From positions 1 through 64,000 of the forward strand of contig NZ_JARJLT010000301.1 of the NCBI RefSeq assembly GCF_029335315.1: DNA of 64,000 nt, given 5' to 3'. Under the pieces are notes generated by a model. The model did no database searches. It was not told the origin of the DNA and was given only the letters and a program-made list of their open reading frames with translations. The position numbers were made by a program, and so were the translations under genes. The stretch is from Pseudomonas citronellolis (GTDB taxonomy: Bacteria; Pseudomonadota; Gammaproteobacteria; Pseudomonadales; Pseudomonadaceae). This document shows positions 25,119-38,998 of this stretch, in pieces (position 1 is the first letter of the stretch; the number at the start of each line of letters is the position of its first letter).

Positions 25119-25877
25119 CTAGCGGAAGCCGCGCCGTTCGCGGACCAGCGCGTAGGCCTGCTGGATCTCGCGGGTCTTCTCGGTGGCCGCGGCGATGCAC
25201 GCCTCGCTGGCACCGGCCAGCTTGTCCGGATGGTGCTGGCTGATCAGCCGGCGGTAGGCGCGCTTGACCTCCTCCACCGGGCTGGCGTCCTCGACGCCGA
25301 GCAGGCGCAGGGCCTGGCGATAGCTCTCGGAGCGGTTCGGCGGCGCGCGCAGGGCCTCGGCCCCGGCCGCCAGGGACAGCACGGTGGCACGCGGCAGGCC
25401 GAAGTTCTCCCCCCAGCGCAGGATCAACGCCTTCTCCGCCGGGCTCGGCGCGCCGGCGGCCCAGCCCATGCGCCAGCAGGCCTGGAGCAAGCCATCCACG
25501 GCCGGACGCTGCCCGCGGTACTGGCTGACGCCCTCCTCCAGGCGCGGCCCGCCCTGCTTGCCCCGGCTGAAGGCATCGATGGCGCGCAGCCGTCCCTGCT
25601 CGTCCAGGCCAAGGCGCTGCATCTCGGCGCGGGCCTGCTGGATATGCGCGTCCTGCACGCGACCACGACTCTTGGCGATCCGCCCGAGCAGGAGGAACAG
25701 CAACTCCTCTTCCGGCACGCCCGCGTCGCCGCGCAGCGACTCGAACAGGTCACGCCAGGTGCGCCGCCGCAGGCGCCGGTCGAGGATCTGGCCGAGCACA
25801 CCACCGAGCAGGGCGCCGGGAATGCTCGCCAGCGCCCAGCCGGCGACGATGCCGATGAGGGTGCCGGGCCAGAACAT
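25119..25877 (-). CDS. djlA: DjlA-like TerB/DnaJ-domain membrane protein
   Basis: 252 residues: an N-terminal hydrophobic segment ('GTLIGIVAGWALASIPGALL'), a TerB-like helical domain (about 55-165) and a C-terminal J domain with the HPD motif ('LISQHHPDKL'). It would stimulate DnaK at the inner membrane. Shorter than E. coli DjlA (271) but with the same layout. Next to murU, as PA0598 is. Confidence 0.85.
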   Translation of the reverse strand: MFWPGTLIGIVAGWALASIPGALLGGVLGQILDRRLRRRTWRDLFESLRGDAGVPEEELLFLLLGRIAKSRGRVQDAHIQQARAEMQRLGLDEQGRLRAIDAFSRGKQGGPRLEEGVSQYRGQRPAVDGLLQACWRMGWAAGAPSPAEKALILRWGENFGLPRATVLSLAAGAEALRAPPNRSESYRQALRLLGVEDASPVEEVKRAYRRLISQHHPDKLAGASEACIAAATEKTREIQQAYALVRERRGFR

Positions 25878-27565
<1,688 letters not shown>

Positions 27566-27692
27566 CTTTCGGGGTTCTCCACGGCCCTAGCCGTTGCGCG
27601 GGTCATGCTTTATTATCCAGCATCTTTTTGAGCCCATCGAGTGGCTATGGCCGAATCTGGCCGATGGCTCGCAGGAAGCCCGGATTAACAAG

Positions 27693-30500
27693 ATGGCAGT
27701 GATTCTCCCCGTGTTCCGTAGAAAGTTCCCCTTACTGGTGACCGGTGGCCTGCTGGCTATGCAGCCGCTCGCTTCCTCGACCGCCTCTGCGGCCGAACAG
27801 TTCAACTGCGCGCCCTCGGGCGGCAGCTGGGACTGTTCCACGGCGCAGCCGGCCAGCGCCCTGCCGCCGCGACCGCAGCACACCGAAAGCTCGGTGAGCA
27901 CCCGCGCCGCCGGTGCCGAAGGCGCTGCCGAAAGCACCGTGCAAGAAGCCGAGGAGCCCAAGCAGCAGCTGGTCACCGAAGCCGGCGGCCGTGGCCTGCA
28001 GGCCCGCAGCGCCGACTACAGCCATCTGGACTGGGTGCCGCGCGAGAAGCTCACCGCGGCCCAGGCGGCGGAAGTCGGCCCGTACTGCAGCGGCGCTTAC
28101 GTCGAGCCGCCGCGTCCGGGCATGAACGACAAGACCCCGCGTGACGAGGCCCCGACCTACGTCTCGGCCAAGGTGTCGCGTTACGAGCAGGAATCGCAGG
28201 TCGCGACCCTGGCCGGCAACGTGGTCCTGCGCCAGGGCAGCATGCAGGTCGAGGCCGACGAGGCCAACCTGCACCAGTCGGAGAACCGCGGCGAGCTGGT
28301 CGGCAACGTGCGCCTGCGCGACAACGGCGCGCTGATCGTCGGCGACCACGCCGACCTGCAACTGGACAACGGCGAGGCGAAGATCGACAACGCCGAGTAC
28401 GTGATGCACCAGGCCCAGGTCCGCGGCAGCGCGCTCTACGCCAAGCGCCAGGAAGACTCGATCATCCAGCTCAAGGACGGCACCTACACCCGTTGCGAGC
28501 CGGGCAGCAACTCCTGGTACGTCAAGGGCAACAACATCAAGCTGAACCCGCTCACCGGCTTCGGCACCGCGACCAACGCGACCCTGCGGGTGAAGGACAT
28601 TCCGGTGTTCTACACCCCGTACATCTACTTCCCGATCGACGATCGTCGCCAGTCCGGCTTCCTGCCGCCGAGCTTCGGCAGCAGCACCGACACCGGCATG
28701 TTCGTGGTCACCCCGTACTACTTCAACCTGGCGCCGAACTACGACGCCACGTTGTTCCCGCGCTACATGGCCAAGCGCGGCCTGCTGATGGAAGGCGAGT
28801 TCCGCTACCTGACCCACAGCAGCGAAGGCACCGTCACCGCCGCCTACCTGAACGACAGCGACGACAGCCGTGACAACCAGCCGCACTACACCGACCAGCG
28901 CTGGATGTACGGCTGGAAGAACACCAGCGGCCTGGATTCGCGCTGGCTGGCCCAGGTGGACTACACCAAGATCAGCGACCCCTACTACTACCAGGACCTC
29001 GACACATCCCTGGGCCTGGGCTCGCCGACCTACCTGAACCAGCAGGGCGTGCTGACCTATCGCGGTGACGACTTCACCGCGCGCCTCAATGCCCAGGCGT
29101 ACCAGTTGGCCACCGTCACCGACGTCACCCCGTACGACCGCCTGCCGCAGCTGACCCTCGACGGCCGCCTGCCCTTCAATCCGGGCGGGGCGAACTTCAC
29201 CTACGGTAGCGAGTTCGTACGCTTCGACCGCAGCCTGGACAACGACGTCTATTTCGACAGCGATGGCAACAAGCTTGGCCAGCGTCCGGACGTCAACGTA
29301 TCCGGCCTGGCTCGCGCCACTGGCGACCGCCTGCACTTCGAGCCCGGCGTCAGCCTGCCGATGGCCAGCAGCTGGGGCTTCCTGACCCCATCGTTGAAGG
29401 CCATGTACACCAAGTACGACCTCGATTTGGATGGTCAGGGCAAGCGCCAGCTCGAAGGCCTCGATCCCGCGCACCCGAACTACGCCGGCATCAGCTACGA
29501 CAGCAGCCCGGATCGTTCGCTGCCGTTGGCCAAGCTCGACGGCGGCCTGTACTTCGACCGCGACACCACCTTCGGTGGCACCAAGTTCCGCCAGACCCTG
29601 GAACCGCGGGCCATGTACCTGTACGCGCCGTATCGCAACCAGGACGATCTGCCGGTCTTCGACACCGGCGAATTCACCTTCAGCTATGACTCGTTGTGGC
29701 GCGAAAACCGCTTCACCAGCAAGGACCGCATTGGCGACGCCAACCAGCTGTCCCTGGGCGCCACTTCGCGCTTCATCGAGGACAACGGTTTCGAGCGTGC
29801 GACCATCAGCGCCGGCCAGATCTACTATTTCTCCGATCGCCGCGTGCAACTGCCAGGCCTGACCGAGAAGTACATCCGCAACTACAACCTGGCCAACCCG
29901 AACGCGACCATCGACAACCCCGGCGCCGATACCTGGCGTTCGCCGTACGCACTGCAGGGCAGCTATCGCTTCAACCACGACTGGCGCCTGAACTCCGACT
30001 TCAACTGGGACCCGAGCACTCACCACACCGACAACGGCAGCGTGATGTTCCACTACCAGCCGGAAGCCGAGCCGCAGAAGGTGTTCAACGCCGGCTACCG
30101 CTACCGCAACAACAGCAAGGTGTTCGACCCGAACGTGGGTTACTTCACCTACAACAACGACGAGTACAAGATCGAGCAGCACGACTTCTCGGTGATCTGG
30201 CCGGTCCTTCCGCAGTGGAGCGCCATCGCTCGCTGGCAGTACGACTACAACCAGAATCGCACCCTGGAAGCCCTCGGCGGCTTCGAGTACGACAGCTGCT
30301 GCTGGAAACTGCGCCTCGTCAACCGCTACTGGGTGAAGTACGACGACAACGAATTCATCACCGCCGACTCGAAAGCCGACCGCGGCATCTTCCTGCAAAT
30401 CATCCTGAAAGGCCTTGGCGGCGTTGTAGGCAACCAAGTCGAAGGCTTCCTCGACCAAGGCATTCAAGGTTATCGTCAACGTGAAGACAACTCTATGTAA
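27693..30500 (+). CDS. lptD: LptD, LPS outer-membrane assembly barrel
   Basis: 935 residues. Signal peptide ([20 protein letters not shown]...; cleavage near 'SASA'), a periplasmic jellyroll (about 130-280) and a C-terminal 26-strand barrel ('[20 protein letters not shown]'). Conserved cysteines for inter-domain disulphides occur near the N-terminus and in '[11 protein letters not shown]' at the C-terminus. With LptE it inserts LPS in the outer leaflet. I take ATG 27693 by family alignment; the ORF opens at 27594. The 3' end overlaps surA by 20 bp. Confidence 0.96.
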   Translation: MAVILPVFRRKFPLLVTGGLLAMQPLASSTASAAEQFNCAPSGGSWDCSTAQPASALPPRPQHTESSVSTRAAGAEGAAESTVQEAEEPKQQLVTEAGGRGLQARSADYSHLDWVPREKLTAAQAAEVGPYCSGAYVEPPRPGMNDKTPRDEAPTYVSAKVSRYEQESQVATLAGNVVLRQGSMQVEADEANLHQSENRGELVGNVRLRDNGALIVGDHADLQLDNGEAKIDNAEYVMHQAQVRGSALYAKRQEDSIIQLKDGTYTRCEPGSNSWYVKGNNIKLNPLTGFGTATNATLRVKDIPVFYTPYIYFPIDDRRQSGFLPPSFGSSTDTGMFVVTPYYFNLAPNYDATLFPRYMAKRGLLMEGEFRYLTHSSEGTVTAAYLNDSDDSRDNQPHYTDQRWMYGWKNTSGLDSRWLAQVDYTKISDPYYYQDLDTSLGLGSPTYLNQQGVLTYRGDDFTARLNAQAYQLATVTDVTPYDRLPQLTLDGRLPFNPGGANFTYGSEFVRFDRSLDNDVYFDSDGNKLGQRPDVNVSGLARATGDRLHFEPGVSLPMASSWGFLTPSLKAMYTKYDLDLDGQGKRQLEGLDPAHPNYAGISYDSSPDRSLPLAKLDGGLYFDRDTTFGGTKFRQTLEPRAMYLYAPYRNQDDLPVFDTGEFTFSYDSLWRENRFTSKDRIGDANQLSLGATSRFIEDNGFERATISAGQIYYFSDRRVQLPGLTEKYIRNYNLANPNATIDNPGADTWRSPYALQGSYRFNHDWRLNSDFNWDPSTHHTDNGSVMFHYQPEAEPQKVFNAGYRYRNNSKVFDPNVGYFTYNNDEYKIEQHDFSVIWPVLPQWSAIARWQYDYNQNRTLEALGGFEYDSCCWKLRLVNRYWVKYDDNEFITADSKADRGIFLQIILKGLGGVVGNQVEGFLDQGIQGYRQREDNSM

Positions 30501-31773
30501 CGCCCTGCGCCCGCTGATGCTGGGCGCACTGCTGGCCTGTTCCGCAGCCCACGCCGACGTCACTCCGCTGGACCGCGTGGTGGCCATCGTCGACAACGAC
30601 GTGGTCATGCAGAGCCAGCTCGACCAACGTCTGCGCGAGGTGCGCCAGACCATCGAGAAACGCGGCGCGCCGCTACCACCCGAGCACGTGCTGACCCAGC
30701 AGGTCCTGGAGCGCCTCATCATCGAGGACATCCAGCTGCAGATCGGCGAACGCTCCGGCATCCGCATCACCGACGAAGAACTGAACCAGGCCATGGGCAC
30801 CATCGCCCAGCGCAACAACCTGTCCCTGGATCAGTTCCGCGCCGCCCTGACCCGCGACGGCCTGTCCTATGACGACGCCCGCGAGCAGGTACGCCGCGAG
30901 ATGATCATCAGCCGCGTGCGCCAGCGCCGCGTCGCCGAGCGTGTCCAGGTCTCCGACCAGGAAGTGCAGAACTTCCTCGCCTCGGACCTGGGCAAGATCC
31001 AGCTCTCCGAAGAGTTCCGCCTGGCCAACATCCTCATCCCGGTACCGGACGGCGCCTCGCCGGAGACCCTGCAGGCCGCCGGCAAGCAGGCCCAGGACGT
31101 CTACCAGCAGCTCAAGCAGGGCGCCGACTTCAACCAGCTGGCGATCTCCCGCTCGGCCGGCGACAACGCCCTGGAAGGCGGCGAGATCGGCTGGCGCAAG
31201 GCCGCCCAGCTGCCTTCGCCGTTCGACAGCATGATCGGCAGCCTGAGCGTGGGCGACGTCACCGAGCCGGTGCGGACCCCGGGCGGCTTCATCATCCTCA
31301 AGCTGGAAGAGAAGCGCGGCGGCAGCAAGATGGTGCGTGACGAAGTGCATGTCCGTCACATCCTGCTCAAGCCCAGCGAAATCCGCAGCGACGAGGAAAC
31401 CCAGAAGCTGGCGCAGAAGCTCTACGAGCGCATCCAGAACGGCGAAGACTTCGCCAAGCTGGCCAAGCAGTTCTCCGAAGACCCGGGCTCCGCGCTGCAC
31501 GGCGGCGACCTCAACTGGATCGACCCTGAGTCGCTGGTGCCGGAGTTCCGCGAAGTGATGGCCAACGCGCCGCAGAACCAGGTGAGCAAGCCGTTCCGCT
31601 CGCCGTTCGGCTGGCACATCCTGGAAGTCCTCGGCCGCCGCGCCACCGACAGCAGCGACAAGTTCCGCGAGCAGCAGGCCGCCCAGGTCCTGCGCAACCG
31701 CAAGTACGACGAGGAACTGCAGGCCTGGTTGCGGCAGATCCGCGACGAAGCCTACGTCGAGGTCAAGCTGTAA
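30481..31773 (+). CDS. surA: SurA, periplasmic chaperone/peptidyl-prolyl isomerase
   Basis: 430 residues, GTG start inside the lptD end. Signal peptide to 'ACSAAHA', SurA N-terminal chaperone domain (about 26-170), two parvulin domains (about 180-280 and 290-390; '[13 protein letters not shown]'). It delivers LptD and other barrels to the Bam machine, which fits coupling to lptD. A terminator follows. Confidence 0.96.
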   Translation: MKTTLCNALRPLMLGALLACSAAHADVTPLDRVVAIVDNDVVMQSQLDQRLREVRQTIEKRGAPLPPEHVLTQQVLERLIIEDIQLQIGERSGIRITDEELNQAMGTIAQRNNLSLDQFRAALTRDGLSYDDAREQVRREMIISRVRQRRVAERVQVSDQEVQNFLASDLGKIQLSEEFRLANILIPVPDGASPETLQAAGKQAQDVYQQLKQGADFNQLAISRSAGDNALEGGEIGWRKAAQLPSPFDSMIGSLSVGDVTEPVRTPGGFIILKLEEKRGGSKMVRDEVHVRHILLKPSEIRSDEETQKLAQKLYERIQNGEDFAKLAKQFSEDPGSALHGGDLNWIDPESLVPEFREVMANAPQNQVSKPFRSPFGWHILEVLGRRATDSSDKFREQQAAQVLRNRKYDEELQAWLRQIRDEAYVEVKL

Positions 31774-31793
31774 GGCTTGCCCCGCGACCTAGA

Positions 31794-31821
31794 GACCCGG
31801 CCCAGGCCGGGTTTCTTTTTG
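31794..31821 (+). terminator. Terminator of lptD-surA
   Basis: ACCCGGC-CCAG-GCCGGGT followed by TTCTTTTT, 20 nt after the surA stop. Confidence 0.88.
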
Positions 31822-31903
31822 CCCGCGCGACGCATCGGCGTACAGTGGGCCCATCGAACAACCACGACCGCCGCATGCGGTCGACGCCGTAGAGTAGCCC
31901 GCC

Positions 31904-32905
31904 ATGCAAGCCCGCAAACCCTTCGCCCTCACCCCCGGCGAGCCCGCCGGCATCGGCCCGGACCTGTGCCTGCTGCTGTCCCGCGAAGCCCAGCCGCAGC
32001 CACTGGTAGCCATCGCCAACCGCCAGATGCTGGCCGAACGCGCGGCCCTGCTCGGCCTCGACATCCAGTTGCTGGACGTCGCCCCCGGCCAGTGGCCGGA
32101 GCACGCGGCGCCAGCCGGCTCGCTGTACGTCTGGGACACCCCGCTCGGCGCCCCGGTCAAGGCCGGCCAGCTCGACCCGGCCAACGCCGGCTATGTGCTG
32201 GAAACCCTGACCCGCGCCGGCCAGGGCTGCCTGGACGGCACCTTCGCCGGGATGATCACCGCGCCGGTGCACAAGGGCGTGATCAACGAAGGCGGCGTCG
32301 CCTTCTCCGGGCACACCGAATTCCTCGCCGAACTGACCAACACCCAACAAGTGGTGATGATGCTCGCCACCCGCGGCCTGCGCGTCGCCCTGGTGACCAC
32401 CCACCTGCCGCTGCGCGACGTGGCCGACGCCATCACCGTCGAGCGCCTGGAGCGGGTCACGCGCATCCTGCATGCAGACCTGCGCAACAAGTTCGGCCTG
32501 GCCGCGCCGCGCATCCTGGTCTGCGGCCTCAACCCCCACGCCGGCGAGGGCGGCCACCTCGGCCACGAGGAAATCGACGTCATCGAGCCGACCCTGGAAC
32601 GCCTGCGCGGCGAGGGCATGCAACTGATCGGCCCGCTGCCGGCCGACACCCTGTTCACCCCCAAGCACCTCGAACACTGCGACGCGGTGCTGGCCATGTA
32701 CCACGACCAGGGCCTGCCGGTGCTGAAATACAAAGGTTTCGGCGCCGCGGTGAACGTCACCCTGGGCCTGCCGATCATCCGCACCTCGGTGGACCATGGC
32801 ACGGCACTGGACCTGGCTGGCAGCGGCCGTATCGACGGCGGCAGCCTGCTGGTGGCCCTGGAAACCGCCTATCAGATGGCTGACGCCAGCCGCGCGGGCA
32901 ACTAG
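31904..32905 (+). CDS. pdxA: 4-hydroxythreonine-4-phosphate dehydrogenase
   Basis: 333 residues, pyridoxal phosphate synthesis. '[12 protein letters not shown]' at the N-terminus, '[13 protein letters not shown]' and '[12 protein letters not shown]' carry metal and substrate residues, '[13 protein letters not shown]' and '[16 protein letters not shown]' are family hallmarks. ATG 31904. It begins its own unit after the surA terminator and leads toward rsmA-apaGH. Confidence 0.96.
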   Translation: MQARKPFALTPGEPAGIGPDLCLLLSREAQPQPLVAIANRQMLAERAALLGLDIQLLDVAPGQWPEHAAPAGSLYVWDTPLGAPVKAGQLDPANAGYVLETLTRAGQGCLDGTFAGMITAPVHKGVINEGGVAFSGHTEFLAELTNTQQVVMMLATRGLRVALVTTHLPLRDVADAITVERLERVTRILHADLRNKFGLAAPRILVCGLNPHAGEGGHLGHEEIDVIEPTLERLRGEGMQLIGPLPADTLFTPKHLEHCDAVLAMYHDQGLPVLKYKGFGAAVNVTLGLPIIRTSVDHGTALDLAGSGRIDGGSLLVALETAYQMADASRAGN

Positions 32906-33005
32906 CGGCGGCAAGCGGCGCGCGGTGCTAGCTGGTAAACTTGCCGCTTTTGCACCGCTTTGGCTCTTGCGCGTCGCTTGCAGCTTGAAGCCTGGAGCCG
33001 CCTTT

Positions 33006-33812
33006 ATGTCCGAGCTTTTCCAACATCGCGCGCGCAAGCGCTTCGGCCAGAACTTCCTGCATGACGCCGGGGTGATCCACCGCATCCTGCGCGCCATCGC
33101 CCCCAAGGAAGGCCAGCACCTGCTGGAGATCGGCCCGGGCCAGGGCGCCCTTACCGAGGGCCTGGTGGACAGCGGCGCACAGCTCGACGTGATCGAGCTC
33201 GACCTCGACCTCATCCCGCAGCTGAAATACCGTTTCGGCCTCAAGCCGAACTTCAGCCTGCACCAGGGCGATGCGCTGAAGTTCGACTTCGCCACCCTGC
33301 CCAAGGCCGACGAAAAGCTCCGCGTAGTCGGCAACCTGCCCTACAACATCTCCACGCCGCTGATCTTCCACCTGCTCGAACATGCCGGGATCATCCAGGA
33401 CATGCACTTCATGCTGCAGAAGGAAGTGGTCGAGCGCCTGGCCGCCGAGCCCGGCGGCGGCGACTGGGGCCGGCTGTCGATCATGGTCCAGTACTTCTGC
33501 CGGGTGGACTACCTGTTCACCGTCGGCCCTGGCGCCTTCAACCCGCCGCCCAAGGTCGACTCGGCCATCGTCCGCCTGACCCCCTACGCCGAGCTGCCGC
33601 ACCCGGCCAAGGACCATCGCGTGCTCGAACGCATCGTCCGCGAAGCCTTCAACCAGCGCCGCAAGACCCTGCGCAACACCCTGCGCGGCCTGATGTCCAT
33701 CGAAGACATCGAAGCCGCCGGGGTCGACCCGAGCCTGCGCCCGGAGCAGCTGGACGTGGCCGACTTCGTGCGCCTGGCCAACCGCCTGGCCGAGTCGCCC
33801 AGCGCGCCCTGA
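33006..33812 (+). CDS. rsmA: 16S rRNA dimethyladenosine transferase (KsgA/RsmA)
   Basis: 268 residues. SAM motif '[14 protein letters not shown]', catalytic '[11 protein letters not shown]', and C-terminal helical domain. It dimethylates A1518 and A1519 of 16S rRNA late in 30S assembly. ATG 33006. Note that in Pseudomonas the name rsmA is also used for the CsrA-like regulator; this is the methyltransferase (ksgA). Confidence 0.96.
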   Translation: MSELFQHRARKRFGQNFLHDAGVIHRILRAIAPKEGQHLLEIGPGQGALTEGLVDSGAQLDVIELDLDLIPQLKYRFGLKPNFSLHQGDALKFDFATLPKADEKLRVVGNLPYNISTPLIFHLLEHAGIIQDMHFMLQKEVVERLAAEPGGGDWGRLSIMVQYFCRVDYLFTVGPGAFNPPPKVDSAIVRLTPYAELPHPAKDHRVLERIVREAFNQRRKTLRNTLRGLMSIEDIEAAGVDPSLRPEQLDVADFVRLANRLAESPSAP

Positions 33813-33842
33813 CCCCATCGACGAGAGACGCCCGAGCCGAGC

Positions 33843-34223
33843 ATGAGCGACCCCCGATACCAGATCACCGTCAGCGTCACCACCCGCCACCTGCCCGAGC
33901 AATCGCAGCCGGAGCAGCAGCGCTACGTGTTCGCCTACACGGTGACCATTCACAACAACGGCGAACAGGCGGCCAAGCTGCTCAGCCGGCACTGGATCAT
34001 CACCGACGGCGACGGCCACGTGCAGGAAGTGCGCGGCGCCGGGGTGGTCGGCGAGAAGCCGCTGATAGAACCGGGCGCCAGCCACACCTACACCAGCGGT
34101 ACCGTGCTGGCCACCAAGGTTGGCAGCATGTCCGGCAGTTACCAGATGCTCGCCGACGATGGCCACCATTTCGACGCCGAAATCCCCGTCTTCCGCCTGG
34201 CCGTACCGGGGGCGCTGCACTGA
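33843..34223 (+). CDS. apaG: ApaG
   Basis: 126 residues, single beta-sandwich domain (DUF525) with '[20 protein letters not shown]' and '[17 protein letters not shown]'. Molecular role still unclear; always next to apaH in gamma-proteobacteria. Its stop overlaps the apaH start (TGATG). Confidence 0.95.
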   Translation: MSDPRYQITVSVTTRHLPEQSQPEQQRYVFAYTVTIHNNGEQAAKLLSRHWIITDGDGHVQEVRGAGVVGEKPLIEPGASHTYTSGTVLATKVGSMSGSYQMLADDGHHFDAEIPVFRLAVPGALH

Positions 34224-35047
34224 TGGCCACCTACGCCGTCGGCGACCTGCAAGGCTGCCTTGAGCCGCTGAAGCAGCTGCTGCAACGGGTCGCCTTCGAC
34301 CCCGCCCGCGACAAGCTGTGGCTGGTCGGCGACCTGGTCAACCGCGGTCCGCAATCGCTGGAGACGCTGCGCTTCCTCTACGCCATGCGCGATTCGGTGG
34401 TCAGCGTGCTGGGCAACCACGACCTGCACCTGCTGGCCGTCGCCTACAACGCCGAGCGCCTGAAGAAGGCCGACACCCTGCGCGAGATCATCGAAGCGCC
34501 GGAGCGCAACGACCTGATCGACTGGCTGCGGCGCATGCCGCTTATCCACCACGACGCCGAGCGCGACATCACCCTGGTGCACGCCGGCATCCCGCCGCAG
34601 TGGAGCATCGAGAAGTCCCTGCTGCGCGCCGCCGAGGTGGAGGAAGCCCTGCGCGACGACCTGCGCCTGCCGCTGTTCCTCGAAGGCATGTACGGCAACG
34701 AGCCGGCCAAGTGGGACAAGAAGCTGCACGGCATCGAGCGCCTGCGGGTGATCACCAACTACTTCACCCGCATGCGCTTCTGCACCCCGGATGGCAAGCT
34801 CGACCTGAAGAGCAAGGAGGGCCTGGACACCGCCCCGCCCGGCTACGCCCCCTGGTTCAGCTACCCCGAGCGCAAGGCCGCCGGGCGCAAGATCATCTTC
34901 GGCCACTGGGCGGCCCTGGAAGGCCAGTGCGACGTGCCCGGCCTCTATGCCCTGGACACCGGCTGCGTGTGGGGCGGCAGCATGACCCTGCTGAACGTCG
35001 ACAGCGGCGAACGCCTTCACTGCGGCTGCGCCGGCGCGCCAGCCTGA
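34223..35047 (+). CDS. apaH: Diadenosine tetraphosphatase (symmetrical)
   Basis: 274 residues of the calcineurin-like phosphoesterase fold: 'AVGDLQGC', '[13 protein letters not shown]', '[11 protein letters not shown]' and '[10 protein letters not shown]'. It splits Ap4A into two ADP, and can also remove Np4 caps from RNA. Coupled to apaG. Confidence 0.96.
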   Translation: MATYAVGDLQGCLEPLKQLLQRVAFDPARDKLWLVGDLVNRGPQSLETLRFLYAMRDSVVSVLGNHDLHLLAVAYNAERLKKADTLREIIEAPERNDLIDWLRRMPLIHHDAERDITLVHAGIPPQWSIEKSLLRAAEVEEALRDDLRLPLFLEGMYGNEPAKWDKKLHGIERLRVITNYFTRMRFCTPDGKLDLKSKEGLDTAPPGYAPWFSYPERKAAGRKIIFGHWAALEGQCDVPGLYALDTGCVWGGSMTLLNVDSGERLHCGCAGAPA

Positions 35048-35093
35048 TTTCCCGAGCCGGTTTCCTGGCCGATACCCCGAGAGAGCATCGAAC

Positions 35094-35423
35094 ATGAGCG
35101 AATTCAAGCGCATCGCCCCGGAACAGGCCCAGCAGCTGCGCGAGGCCGGCGCCCAGGTGGTGGATATCCGCGACCCGCAGAGCTTCGCCATGGGCCACGT
35201 CAGCGGCTCCCGCCACATCGACAACTACAGCGTCGCCGACTTCATCCGCGAAGCCGACCTCGACGCCCCGCTGCTGGTTTTCTGCTACCACGGCAACTCC
35301 AGCCAGAGCGCCGCGGCCTATTTCGTCCAGCAGGGTTTCACCGACGTGTACAGCGTCGATGGCGGCTTCGAACTGTGGCGCAGCGTCTATCCCGCGGATA
35401 CCAGCAGCGGCCAGGCGGATTGA
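35094..35423 (+). CDS. glpE: Thiosulfate sulfurtransferase GlpE
   Basis: 109 residues, single rhodanese domain. Active-site Cys in '[15 protein letters not shown]' (about residue 64), '[16 protein letters not shown]' upstream. Transfers sulfur from thiosulfate to cyanide or thiols. The 278 bp to the next gene hold the prkA promoter; I see no further gene there. Confidence 0.94.
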   Translation: MSEFKRIAPEQAQQLREAGAQVVDIRDPQSFAMGHVSGSRHIDNYSVADFIREADLDAPLLVFCYHGNSSQSAAAYFVQQGFTDVYSVDGGFELWRSVYPADTSSGQAD

Positions 35424-35701
35424 AGGCCGCGCCCGCGCGGCGCAAATAATTCTGTAACTTCTCGCCCGATTCCCCTTTACAGGCCGGATAACGAACTATC
35501 CTTTTCCTCAGGCCATCCAAAACAGGGGAGAGCCGGCCCACCGGCTTCCGGGATATCGGCAGTGACCATTTGGGGCGGTTCAGGGCGCGAGCCAGGTACC
35601 GTTGGAGTTTTGGGGGAATCTCGCCGGCCACGCTGGCGGCCCGTCCGCACCCGCACACCTCCGATCCCGCGCCGGCTCCATGCATCGAGCGAGGAGACGT
35701 C

Positions 35702-37624
35702 ATGAGCATTTTCAGTCACTTCCAGGAACGCTTCGAAGCGACCCGCCAGGAGGAATACTCCCTGCAGGAGTACCTGGACATCTGCAAGCAGGACAAGATC
35801 GCGTACGCCACGGCCGCAGAGCGCATCCTCATGGCCATCGGCGACCCGGAACTGGTGGACACCTCCACCGACCCGCGTCTGTCCCGCATCTTTTCCAACA
35901 AGGTGATTCGCCGCTACCCGGCGTTCGCCGACTTCCACGGCATGGAAGAGTGCATCGACCAGATCGTTTCCTTCTTCCGCCACGCAGCCCAAGGCCTGGA
36001 GGAGAAGAAACAGATCCTCTACCTGCTGGGCCCGGTGGGCGGCGGCAAGTCGTCGCTGGCCGAGAAGCTCAAGCAACTCATGGAGAAAGTGCCCTTCTAC
36101 GCCATCAAGGGCTCGCCGGTGTTCGAATCGCCTCTGGGGCTGTTCAACCCGGACGAGGACGGCGCCATCCTCGAAGAGGACTTCGGCATCCCGCGGCGCT
36201 ACCTGCGCTCGATCATGTCGCCCTGGGCCACCAAGCGGCTCAACGAGTTCGGCGGCGACATCAGCCAGTTCCGCGTGGTCAAGCTGTACCCCTCGATCCT
36301 CAACCAGATCGCCATCGCCAAGACCGAGCCGGGTGACGAGAACAACCAGGACATCTCCGCCCTGGTCGGCAAGGTCGACATCCGCAAGCTCGAGGAATAC
36401 CCGCAGAACGACGCCGACGCCTACAGCTACTCGGGCGCGCTGTGCCGGGCCAACCAGGGCCTGATGGAATTCGTCGAGATGTTCAAGGCGCCGATCAAGG
36501 TGCTGCACCCGCTGCTGACCGCCACCCAGGAGGGCAACTACAACAGCACCGAAGGCCTGGGCGCACTGCCCTACAGCGGCATCATCCTGGCCCACTCCAA
36601 CGAATCGGAGTGGCACAGCTTCCGCAACAACAAGAACAACGAGGCCTTCATCGATCGTATCTACATCGTCAAGGTCCCGTACTGCCTGCGCGTCACCGAC
36701 GAGATCAAGATCTACGACAAGCTCCTGGTCAACAGCTCGCTGGCCCACGCGCACTGCGCCCCGGACACCCTGAAGATGCTCTCGCAGTTCTCCGTGCTGT
36801 CGCGCCTGAAGGAGCCGGAGAACTCCAACATCTACTCGAAGATGCGCGTCTACGACGGCGAGAACCTCAAGGACACCGATCCCAAGGCCAAGTCGATCCA
36901 GGAGTACCGCGACACCGCCGGCGTCGACGAAGGCATGGCCGGGCTTTCCACCCGCTTCGCCTTCAAGATCCTCTCCAAGGTGTTCAACTTCGACCCGCAC
37001 GAAGTGGCGGCCAACCCGGTGCACCTGCTCTACGTGCTGGAGCAGCAGATCGAGCAGGAACAGTTCCCGCCGGAAACCCGCGAGCGCTACCTGCGCTTCA
37101 TCAAGGAGTACCTGGCGCCGCGCTATGTCGAGTTCATCGGCAAGGAAATCCAGACCGCGTACCTGGAGTCCTACAGCGAGTACGGCCAGAACATCTTCGA
37201 CCGCTACGTGCTGTACGCCGACTTCTGGATCCAGGACCAGGAATACCGCGACCCGGAAACCGGCGAAATCCTCAACCGCGTGGCCCTCAACGAAGAACTG
37301 GAGAAGATCGAGAAACCCGCCGGCATCAGCAACCCGAAGGATTTCCGCAACGAAATCGTCAACTTCGTGCTACGCGCCCGCGCCGGCAACAACGGCAAGA
37401 ACCCCAGCTGGCTGTCGTACGAGAAGCTGCGCGTGGTGATCGAGAAGAAAATGTTCTCCAACACCGAGGACCTGCTGCCGGTCATCAGCTTCAACGCCAA
37501 GGCCAGCAAGGAGGACCAGCAGAAGCACAACGACTTCGTCCGGCGCATGGTCGAGCGCGGCTATACCGAGAAGCAGGTGCGCCTGCTGTCGGAATGGTAT
37601 CTGCGGGTTCGCAAGTCGCAGTAG
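35702..37624 (+). CDS. prkA: PrkA-family serine protein kinase/AAA protein
   Basis: 640 residues. AAA domain with Walker A 'GPVGGGKSSLAEKLK' (about residue 112) and a C-terminal PrkA kinase-like domain. YeaG/PrkA proteins work with YeaH and SpoVR-type proteins in stationary-phase and nitrogen-starvation responses. ATG 35702 (MSIFSHFQER) begins after GAGGAGACGTC; the ORF opens earlier at 35570 without support. First gene of prkA-yeaH-spoVR. Confidence 0.94.
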   Translation: MSIFSHFQERFEATRQEEYSLQEYLDICKQDKIAYATAAERILMAIGDPELVDTSTDPRLSRIFSNKVIRRYPAFADFHGMEECIDQIVSFFRHAAQGLEEKKQILYLLGPVGGGKSSLAEKLKQLMEKVPFYAIKGSPVFESPLGLFNPDEDGAILEEDFGIPRRYLRSIMSPWATKRLNEFGGDISQFRVVKLYPSILNQIAIAKTEPGDENNQDISALVGKVDIRKLEEYPQNDADAYSYSGALCRANQGLMEFVEMFKAPIKVLHPLLTATQEGNYNSTEGLGALPYSGIILAHSNESEWHSFRNNKNNEAFIDRIYIVKVPYCLRVTDEIKIYDKLLVNSSLAHAHCAPDTLKMLSQFSVLSRLKEPENSNIYSKMRVYDGENLKDTDPKAKSIQEYRDTAGVDEGMAGLSTRFAFKILSKVFNFDPHEVAANPVHLLYVLEQQIEQEQFPPETRERYLRFIKEYLAPRYVEFIGKEIQTAYLESYSEYGQNIFDRYVLYADFWIQDQEYRDPETGEILNRVALNEELEKIEKPAGISNPKDFRNEIVNFVLRARAGNNGKNPSWLSYEKLRVVIEKKMFSNTEDLLPVISFNAKASKEDQQKHNDFVRRMVERGYTEKQVRLLSEWYLRVRKSQ

Positions 37625-37726
37625 TCTGCCATCGGCGCGGCGGTTTCCGCCGCGCCGGTCGCCGTCGCATTCGGACCTGTCCGTGGCGGCCCTCCGCCGC
37701 CGCGCAGCAGGCCCTGAGGAGCATTC

Positions 37727-38998
37727 ATGAGCTACGTCATCGACCGGCGTCTGAACGGCAAGAACAAGAGCACGGTGAACCGCCAGCGCTTCCTGCGGCG
37801 TTACCGTGAGCACATCAAGAAGGCGGTCGAGGAGGCCGTCAGCCGGCGCTCGATCACCGACATGGAGCACGGCGAGCAGATCAGCATCCCCGGCCGCGAC
37901 ATCGACGAACCCGTGCTGCACCACGGCCGCGGCGGCAAGCAGACCGTCGTCCACCCCGGCAACAAGGAATTCACCACCGGCGAACACATCGCCCGGCCCC
38001 AGGGCGGCGGCGGTGGCCGTGGCGCCGGCAAGGCCAGCAACCAGGGCGAAGGGATGGACGACTTCGTCTTCCAGATCACCCAGGAGGAATTCCTCGACTT
38101 CATGTTCGAGGACCTGGAACTGCCCAACCTGATCAAACGCCACCTGACCGGCAGCGACACCTTCAAGACCGTGCGGGCCGGCATCAGCAACGACGGCAAC
38201 CCCTCGCGCATCAACATCGTCCGCACCCTGCGCTCGGCCCACGCCCGGCGCATCGCCCTCACCGGCTCCACCCGCGGCAAGCTGCGCGCCGCCGTGGAGG
38301 AACTGGAGCGGCTCAAGCGCGAGGAACCGGACAACCTCGGCGACATCCAGGCGCTGGAGCAGGAAATCACCCGGATGCGCGCGCGCATCGACCGCGTGCC
38401 CTTCCTGGACACCTTCGACCTCAAGTACAACCTGCTGATCAAGCAGCCCAACCCTACTTCCAAGGCGGTGATGTTCTGCCTGATGGACGTCTCCGGCTCG
38501 ATGACCCAGGCCACCAAGGACATCGCCAAGCGCTTCTTCATCCTTCTCTACCTGTTCCTCAAGCGGAACTACGAGAAGATCGAGGTGGTGTTCATCCGCC
38601 ACCACACCAGCGCCCGCGAGGTGGACGAGGAAGAGTTCTTCTATTCCCGCGAAACCGGCGGGACCATCGTCTCCAGCGCGCTGAAGATGATGCAGGAGAT
38701 CATGGCCGAGCGTTATCCCACCAACGAGTGGAACATCTACGCGGCCCAGGCCTCCGACGGCGACAACTGGAACGACGACTCGCCGGTGTGCCGCGACATC
38801 CTGATGAAGCAGATCATGCCGTTCGTGCAGTACTACACCTACGTCGAGATCACCCCGCGCGAACACCAGGCGCTGTGGTTCGAATACGAACGGGTACGCG
38901 AAACCTTCGAAGAGAGCTTCGCCCAGCAGCAGATCGTCTCGGCCGCGGACATCTACCCGGTATTCCGCGAGCTGTTCCAGAGGAGGCTAGTCGCATGA
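37727..38998 (+). CDS. yeaH: YeaH, DUF444 protein with VWA-like domain
   Basis: 423 residues. N-terminal basic region, a Gly-rich linker ('[14 protein letters not shown]'), then a von Willebrand A-like domain with the MIDAS-type '[14 protein letters not shown]' (about residue 250). Thought to act with the PrkA kinase upstream. Overlaps the spoVR start by 4 bp (ATGA). Confidence 0.94.
   Translation: MSYVIDRRLNGKNKSTVNRQRFLRRYREHIKKAVEEAVSRRSITDMEHGEQISIPGRDIDEPVLHHGRGGKQTVVHPGNKEFTTGEHIARPQGGGGGRGAGKASNQGEGMDDFVFQITQEEFLDFMFEDLELPNLIKRHLTGSDTFKTVRAGISNDGNPSRINIVRTLRSAHARRIALTGSTRGKLRAAVEELERLKREEPDNLGDIQALEQEITRMRARIDRVPFLDTFDLKYNLLIKQPNPTSKAVMFCLMDVSGSMTQATKDIAKRFFILLYLFLKRNYEKIEVVFIRHHTSAREVDEEEFFYSRETGGTIVSSALKMMQEIMAERYPTNEWNIYAAQASDGDNWNDDSPVCRDILMKQIMPFVQYYTYVEITPREHQALWFEYERVRETFEESFAQQQIVSAADIYPVFRELFQRRLVA

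Noticed and set aside
27732-30818. 1028-codon open frame antisense to lptD and surA
   Set aside because: High-GC shadow of lptD; composition is a repeated Val/Leu/Gly/Ala antisense pattern, no domain, and the plus-strand genes are certain.
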